This document shows, piece by piece, positions 58,811 through 64,000 of a stretch of DNA of 64,000 nt. A program made the translations under genes and the position numbers. The notes below the pieces were generated by a model, which worked only from the letters and a program-made list of their open reading frames with translations, was not told the origin of the DNA and did not search any database. Source of the DNA: Mermis nigrescens (taxonomy: Eukaryota; Nematoda; Enoplea; Mermithida; Mermithidae); assembly GCA_036768485.1 (NCBI GenBank), contig JAVLUZ010000154.1:38042747-38106746 (forward strand). The letters run 5' to 3'. Each line of letters starts with the position of its first letter. Within the stretch, counting starts at the first letter, position 1.

Positions 58811-59288
58811 GCACACACGGCCTATGGGGAGCGGGATGTTTGGGGTTGAACTTTCCAGCGAGAATATGTTAAAGCCCCTCAAATTGAATGCTGCTTTTAT
58901 TACATTTTTTGGTTACTTTACCCTACCAGACCCCCAAAATTTGGTCGCTTCCAATGCATGTTCTCGACTGTCCCACTGAGCAACCAAAGATACACTAAAC
59001 GATCGTTCTGGAGAAGGAGTTTTGAGTCAAAAATGATCTCAAGAATGGGTTTAAATGTAAAATACCGTAGAAACTACGCTAAACCATAGTTTCTGGCTTA
59101 AATTGTATGCATTTGCTGTAATTTATTATCTAATTGGACACTTTAAAACTTTGGGATGCAGAACCGCAGCGCAATTCACTTCCGCCGCATAGTACAGAAC
59201 CGCGCATAGTCCGTAATTGCTACATATGTTGTATACCTTAGCGCAGGCCCGTATTCAGGATTTGCTTAAATGAGAGAGGGAGGTGGAT
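58811..59288. other. Spacer, nothing recognised
   Basis: No supported gene. Confidence 0.4.
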
Positions 59289-59476
59289 CATAAATAGGCG
59301 TGGGGGAGGTTTGGGGGTATGAATCCCCGAGGAATTCGATTTTTGTTTTTTTTTGCAATTATTTGATGCTAACGGATAGTGCTCGATGAGAAACGCTGAA
59401 AAATGGTGTTTTTTCCGCCATAGCACCAGTTTTAAGACCATTCTTTGACCTTTGAGAAATCTTGTATTCCTCTATG
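59289..59476 (-). mobile_element. MITE family A, shortened copy
   Basis: CATAAATAGGCGTGGGGG .. with an internal deletion of the 'ccagaaatcaaa' part; right end worn (cttgtattcctctatg). Confidence 0.7.
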
Positions 59477-59519
59477 TTTTAAATGATATCCGTATGTTTT
59501 AAGGCGCATTTCTTGTATC

Positions 59520-59685
59520 ATAGCGATTGCAGCGATTGGTGAGACTGCGACGGTGGGACTTTGAGGACGTTGGGGCTGTTGGGACTGGTGGGCTGTTAGG
59601 ATTATCATTGGGGCTGTTAGGACGATGGGTTCGTTGGGAAGGCGGGGTTGTTGGGACTGGTGGGGGTGTTGAGACATCACCAAAA
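59520..59685 (-). repeat. CAACAGCCCCACC minisatellite, array 3, inverted
   Basis: The G-rich strand is on + here ('ggggctgttgggactggtggg'). Inverse of arrays 1 and 2. A Pro/Gln-rich frame over it is a product of the repeat. Confidence 0.85.
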
Positions 59686-59933
59686 CTACAGTCATTACTT
59701 TTTTAAAAATACGTCAAATCAGGTATTCACGGAGTAGTTTTGTCCGAAAAATATTAATTTCATACATATGATCGTGCTTTTATTGAATGATTATTTTTTG
59801 GCTTTTCCTCATGAAAGTAAATTTAAACAAGGTAATTTGTTAATTATAATTTCATTTTATTTCATGCACTTTAGTTTGTAGTTATTTCAAAATAATGCTA
59901 AGTCATTTCATTACCGTTTGAATCTTTTTTCAG

Positions 59934-60019
59934 CTGAAGCAATGCTAGACAGGAACGCATTTTCTGCCACAGTAATTTTTAGTCGCAGAGTGGACAAAAA
60001 GTGGAGCATGCCAGCATAA
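59934..60019 (+). CDS. Candidate exon, phase 1 start
   Basis: gaatcttttttcag|CTGAAG is a very good acceptor. The frame reads EAMLDRNAFSATVIFSRRVD, KKWSMPA, stop (60017-60019), or is spliced at CACA|GTAATT. It lies 340 bp before the ORF at 60361 on the same strand. No paralogue seen. Confidence 0.3.
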
Positions 60020-60280
60020 CGTGTACAGCATGGAAATTCTAGAGGGAGTCAGCCCCGATGAAAGTGTCTTTTTTCGACGTTTTCAGACAGTGCTCGTTTT
60101 ACTAAAACATAAAAAATTCCAAATAATATGAGAAAAATTGAGTAAACTGAACAAATTAAAGTCAAAAAAATTAGAATATAATGCTGAATAACGCAAATCT
60201 TTCAATCTTGAGCCAAAATTTATCTAAAAGCTCTTCAAGCAGCACGCCTCTTACGATTTTTTTCCGAAAAATGAACAAAT
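60020..60280 (-). mobile_element. MITE family C, inverted partial copy
   Basis: Inverse of the C core (ttgagccaaaa.tt.., gcatggaaattctagaggg). Ends not defined. Confidence 0.5.
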
Positions 60281-60360
60281 CTCAACAACACGTATGCGTG
60301 CGTGGCTGATTAGTTCTTTCAATCATCTTCTTACTATTCACGGCGCCAAACGCTTTCGGG

Positions 60361-60480
60361 ATGGAATGTAAGTCGCGATTCGATTTGCTTTCTCTTAAAA
60401 ACTTGTTTATTGATTTGCAGGCGCATATCCAGTCGTCATTTTTGCACGCCGGAGCTACAATACATACAAAGAAAGTTTAA
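60361..60480 (+). CDS. Short ORF/exon, paralogue of 6361-6498
   Basis: ATG to TAA, 39 codons, opening MECKSRFDLLSLKNLFIDLQ and ending IQSSFLHAGATIHTKKV. 17 of 33 residues match the ORF at 6361. In the same frame upstream a hydrophobic stretch VLSIIFLLFTAPNAFG just before the Met is signal-peptide-like, so the true start may be in an earlier exon (possible acceptor at gattag, 60312). An intron reading is possible: GGAAT|GTAAGT to gatttgcag|GCGCAT gives a 52-base intron with excellent sites. Protein-level conservation across that piece argues for coding, but not decisively. Function unknown. Confidence 0.45.
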   Translation: MECKSRFDLLSLKNLFIDLQAHIQSSFLHAGATIHTKKV

Positions 60481-60700
60481 GAATATTATTTCCATACATG
60501 GGCGTGGAGAGGCTGGGGTTTGCACCCTTCTTTAATTCAACGGTTCCCCAAAAAATCGATAATAAAGAAATAAACAATTAAAAATGAAAGTTGACTCCCT
60601 AGTAGCTATGCTATGGACATCGAATAATATCACTTACGAATGTTTAGATAATACGGAAATTCGTTCGAGGAAAATTACAATTTCCTTGAGAACATGCATG

Positions 60701-61101
60701 ATCATGGGAAGGGGGTTTAGGAGGGTTTCATCCCGCAGAAAATCTTCCAACCCCCAATTTTTTCACCCTGCCCTGAATTCGCAATTTTTCAAAGTTTCCA
60801 AGATGTTCCTGAAAATTCGCAGAAAATGTGTTCTTTAAGTGTTTTGAGCTATCTATTTGCTCGAAAGTATCAAATGTTCGGAGCTCCCACCATGTACTCG
60901 TGTTTAAATTATATTTTGTTAAATTTATTCGACTTTTTTTAATTTTTTCTTCATTTTTTATGTTTATATGCTTTAGAAAGATAGAGCAACGTTAGAAACG
61001 CCAAAAACGATGGTTTTGACGCGAACCCTCGATTTTTAGGCTCAAAACGGCACTTTAAAATTTCAGCCCTCCTCAGCATTCTCATGCTGTGCATGTCTGC
61101 T
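60701..61101 (+). mobile_element. MITE family C copy
   Basis: 'aagggggtttaggagggtttcatcccgcag' to 'ctcatgctgtgcatgtctgc', with the shared centre 'acgccaaaaacgatggttttgacgcgaaccctcg'-type sequence. Duplication not identified. Confidence 0.55.
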
Positions 61102-61533
61102 TTAAACCCCATAAATTACCATAGAATACCTTTAATCACTTGAACAATTATAGCAAATTTTGAAAGAATCTATTTTTCAATATTAGTTCAATATATTAAT
61201 ATTTATCATTAAGTAGTACATCTTAGAGACATTAATTTACTCTAAGTAAGTATTTTTTGTACTGTTTTGTTCAGGTGCTCAAAAAGCTTTTATTTTGCTA
61301 AAAAGTTTATTTTCATCACCCTTGTCTCTCCTGAGACTAACCACTGAGATTTTCGCTGTCGATTTGTTTTTAGGTCATGCTTTTTGCCTTTTTGAGAAGC
61401 TGCAGAGAATGACCTCTATCAGCGCAAACATTTTACCACTTACATGTGTTGAACGATTTTTTTACTGATTCCTCAGCCATACGGTTTAAAATTTTTTATC
61501 TAGTGATGAATAAAATAATTAAGATTAACAAAA
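61102..61533. other. Spacer, nothing recognised
   Basis: AT-rich, no gene. Confidence 0.4.
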
Positions 61534-61640
61534 TAAAAATAATAAAATAAGAAATAATAAAATTATTAATTAAAAAATAAAAATAATAAAATAAGAAATA
61601 ATTAAAATTATTAATTAAAAAATAAAAATAATAAAATAAA
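61534..61640 (+). repeat. AT-rich tandem duplication
   Basis: 'aataataaaataagaaata' and 'attattaattaaaaaataaa' alternate twice, a unit of about 50-60 bp. Confidence 0.7.
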
Positions 61641-61670
61641 ATGACGAAATAAATGAATTATGGATGGTAC

Positions 61671-61796
61671 AAAATTTACCGAACTGCAGAGCTGCTTTCG
61701 TCAGATTTCCGTATAAAGGATCGGCGATTTGGGATGACAATAAATAGTAATCGAACATAATACCAAAGCGAGCTCCAAAACCGATAAGCTTGCATC
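61671..61796 (-). CDS. 126-bp internal exon, phase 1-1, paralogue of 35018-35143
   Basis: acttttag|GATGC to AAATTTT|GTACCA, 126 bases. Phase-1 reading CKLIGFGARFGIMFDYYLLS, then SQIADPLYGNLTKAALQFGK F. Same size, splice sites and phase as the plus-strand copy 26.5 kb away, with about two thirds of residues equal. The sense frame is open for some distance on both sides, but similarity stops at the splice sites. Transcription would run toward the exons at 58658, 57146, 56975 and 56199. The first exon is not seen within the remaining 2.2 kb upstream. Family not recognised. Confidence 0.7.
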
Positions 61797-61882
61797 CTAA
61801 AAGTTTCGTTCGACACAATTCAGACTTTGGTGGGCGATTGGAATTTTCATCACTTTTATTTTCACAGCATCTTTACGATAAT

Positions 61883-62050
61883 ATATGGGCAGCATCAAAT
61901 TTCAGGTTCAGAAAAAATTCGAGGGTAATCAAAACATGCACAAAAACTGATAGTAGGGATTAAAAACTCCATTTTTCGACGTTTCTGATAAAGCACTGAT
62001 TATAGGCATCAAAAAATCAAAAAAGCGAAAAATCTGAAAAATTATTCTGA
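61883..62050 (+). mobile_element. MITE family A, diverged partial copy
   Basis: 'atatgggcagcatcaaattt', 'ccatttttcgacgtttctgataaagcac' and 'ggcatcaaaaaatc' follow the family; the right third is lost. Confidence 0.55.
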
Positions 62051-62089
62051 ATGGAGACTCAATCAAATTGTAAGGGAAAATGGGCGAAG

Positions 62090-62335
62090 ATCAGGCATGG
62101 ACAAGGGGGATTTAGACCAAAGTGAGCCGAAAAAAGGACCACAAGTGCATGAAAATGGAACATTTTCTTTGAAATGTTTGAAATCGACTAGAAACATGTG
62201 TGAAAACGTAGTTTTAATGCAATTTTAGCTTGTATGCCAGCTTTTAATGTTATATTAGCCGAAATCCTGAATTTTTGACCCCTACCCTAGACCGCATGAC
62301 TCTCTGAACCACGATATCAGCCCTGCTGTGCTAGA
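62090..62335 (-). mobile_element. MITE family D, diverged inverted copy
   Basis: Inverse of 'gctaaaattgcattaaaactacg' plus 'aatttttgacccctaccctag' near the end. Confidence 0.4.
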
Positions 62336-63574
62336 GATCTGACAATTACTAGGTTTAACGCTCCGTTTGCCATCATGTTTTTGCAGTCGAAGTGCACCAT
62401 CCTGGCATAAACTCCTAGTGCATATTAAGCTATGCATTCTTAACATTCTCTGACAGCTATTACTTACATTTTGTGCAATTTTTTATGTTCTTTCTGAATA
62501 TATATGCTATTTTCTGTGAAAATCAGTTTTGAGAGAGGCATAATTAAAAAACTATCACAATGCATAAGAATAGGCATGTGTTGGACATTACGCAAAAACA
62601 AGAAAAAGTGTGTTTCTGCTGAGTTAAACACATCCAGGGAATGCATTTAAAGAGCTGGAAAGGAATAAATCACTAAATTTCCTTATAAGAACCCCATTTT
62701 CCTATCTTGAGTTTTGTGATATCACTGTGAATAGGCGAAAAAATGCCCATTTCTTACTACTCTATAATTCTTCTTTGAGCTAAACCATTAAAAACGATGT
62801 AACTGAAGCCAAAACGAGGCTAGACAAAGTTTTTGACGCATGGATAAGGTAGAACAGAAAAAAATGCCACGAAAGTGATTCATTATGCCTCCGGCATAGG
62901 ACACGGTAAACGGAGGGTTAAGGGGTTAAGGGTCTATAATCATCCATCAGAGGAGAAAAACTGATAAGTTTTCTGGAAAACATTAGGCAAGTTAAAGGCG
63001 AAAAATTTATGCAAACGAAAAATTCACGCAAAAAGTTTCGAAATTATCAGAAACTGCGGATTAAAGTGGTTTTATGGTATTTTAGAATTTATATCAGTCT
63101 TGGAGGAATATTTTAAATAAAAACTCGCTAAACCCCTCTCACCAGATTGGCGAGGCTACGAGTCATGAAGATAAGCTGGGGCATTATGACACAAATAAAT
63201 AGGTCAAAGCTAATTTAATTCTAAATTTATTTATGCGACCGCTTCAAATGATGATTTCATCAATTATTTGTTCTGATAAGCTTCCTAAAGTCGGAAATCT
63301 AGTAATTTCTTGTTGATCAAATTTCTCAGCTATTGTCAAGAATTAATTAGCGCTAGGTTTTTGCACAAATCTTTCAAATTTAGAGCGCTTTTACGCGAAA
63401 AAATTTCCAAGAACGCAGGCTCTTGTGGAAAAAATATTTTCCAAAACAATTCTAAATAAAGACAGCTAAGCAAAACGGCACAGAACGGTATTTCTCGGAC
63501 CGATGTCGGAAAACGTCCATCAAATTCGTTAATTTTCTACTAACAATTGCGTTCCTGACGGGTTTATACGTGCT
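62336..63574. other. Spacer, nothing recognised
   Basis: No supported gene or element end. Confidence 0.4.
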
Positions 63575-63889
63575 ATGTAGGGACTCACCCCTCAAGAATG
63601 GCTATAAAAAAACCTCAAAAAATATGTCTGCTGTTTTGGACAACGTTTCGACTCAGAGTAGATACCTACTTACCTACTTTGTTTGACCTGCGTTGACTAC
63701 ATTTTGTTCAATGCTATTGCATTTTTTGAACATTTTCCAATGTTTTTACATTCTGGCAAGGATGAGCGTAGCAAGAAATATCGAAAAATGGTGTTTTTCC
63801 TCACGTTTTTTAACCCAAATTTTTAGCCAGAAAACGCAAGTAAGGAAAAAATCTTGGTGTTGCTAACCTCAGAATTTCCACGTACTTTA
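63575..63889 (+). mobile_element. MITE family C-like copy, diverged
   Basis: 'tagggactcacccctcaagaatggct' at the left, 'aatttccacgtactttatg' at the right, with the core 'gcgtagcaagaaatatcgaaaaatggtgttttt'-type motif. Weak. Confidence 0.35.
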
Positions 63890-63945
63890 TGTACATCCAT
63901 ATTCATGTACGTACATATGTACATACATACATACATATGTGTGGC
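63890..63945 (+). repeat. ACAT/GTAC-rich microsatellite
   Basis: gtacatatgtacatacatac and similar words. Confidence 0.85.
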
Positions 63946-64000
63946 ACAGAGGTTAATTTGTGCAAAAAGTTATAGCTTACTGAAGGGTATGAAGCTGCTA

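Noticed and set aside
59432..59695. Pro/Gln-rich ORF on -
   Set aside because: Translation of the inverted minisatellite.

Overview
This is nuclear DNA of an animal, most likely an AT-rich, transposon-rich invertebrate. The exact lineage (arthropod or other) cannot be read from the sequence. The evidence is: coding pieces with GT-AG introns, a triplet (Gly-X-Y) collagen exon series, hAT and piggyBac type transposon ends, very long TAA/TTA and TA microsatellites, and a 17-N scaffold gap at 57056-57072. There is no bacterial gene layout and no long intact ORF. I see no tRNA, rRNA or CRISPR.

Most of the window is mobile and repetitive DNA. The dominant family is a large non-coding foldback element (here called FBT). 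It has two inverted arms of about 160-290 bp around a cargo that differs between copies, then a 1.6-2.3 kb array of degenerate units full of GTGTAAA/TTTACAC motifs, and a GC-rich terminal hairpin. Long copies lie at 109-2915, 11046-13639, 24990-28333 and 43623-46979, with fragments at 14200-15395, 23470-23650, 35878-36520 and 54615-54805. A hAT element is complete at both ends with an 8-bp target duplication (16628-19833), but its transposase is broken. At least fourteen copies of a roughly 270-bp MITE (family A, 8-bp duplications), the B, C, D and E families, a piggyBac-type MITE (7928-8348), a 1.07-kb element with GTGTCCGG-rich inverted ends (39966-41036) and a 3.9-kb inverted-repeat structure (47105-51006) fill much of the rest.

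Coding content is sparse and split into small exons, several with phase-1 boundaries at both ends. On the + strand, 33683-41672 holds a frameshifted signal-peptide exon, a 126-bp exon and three collagen-like exons; they could be one gene. On the - strand, 61796 down to 56005 holds the paralogue of the 126-bp exon and a set of repeated exons. At 10119-9936 (-) there is a clean signal-peptide exon behind a TATA box, with a possible later exon at 4011-3940. Short paralogous ORFs start at 6361 and 60361. The similarity of these pieces at protein level suggests a multigene family of small secreted proteins, which I cannot name.

Other remnants are a decayed gene at 28341-29320 that resembles the DUF3987 primase/helicase-associated family, an exon-like fragment at 30954-31236 with an internal stop, and a short ORF carried between the arms of FBT copies 2 and 4. 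No sequence search was possible; family names rest on motif reading and on internal comparison of copies within the window.
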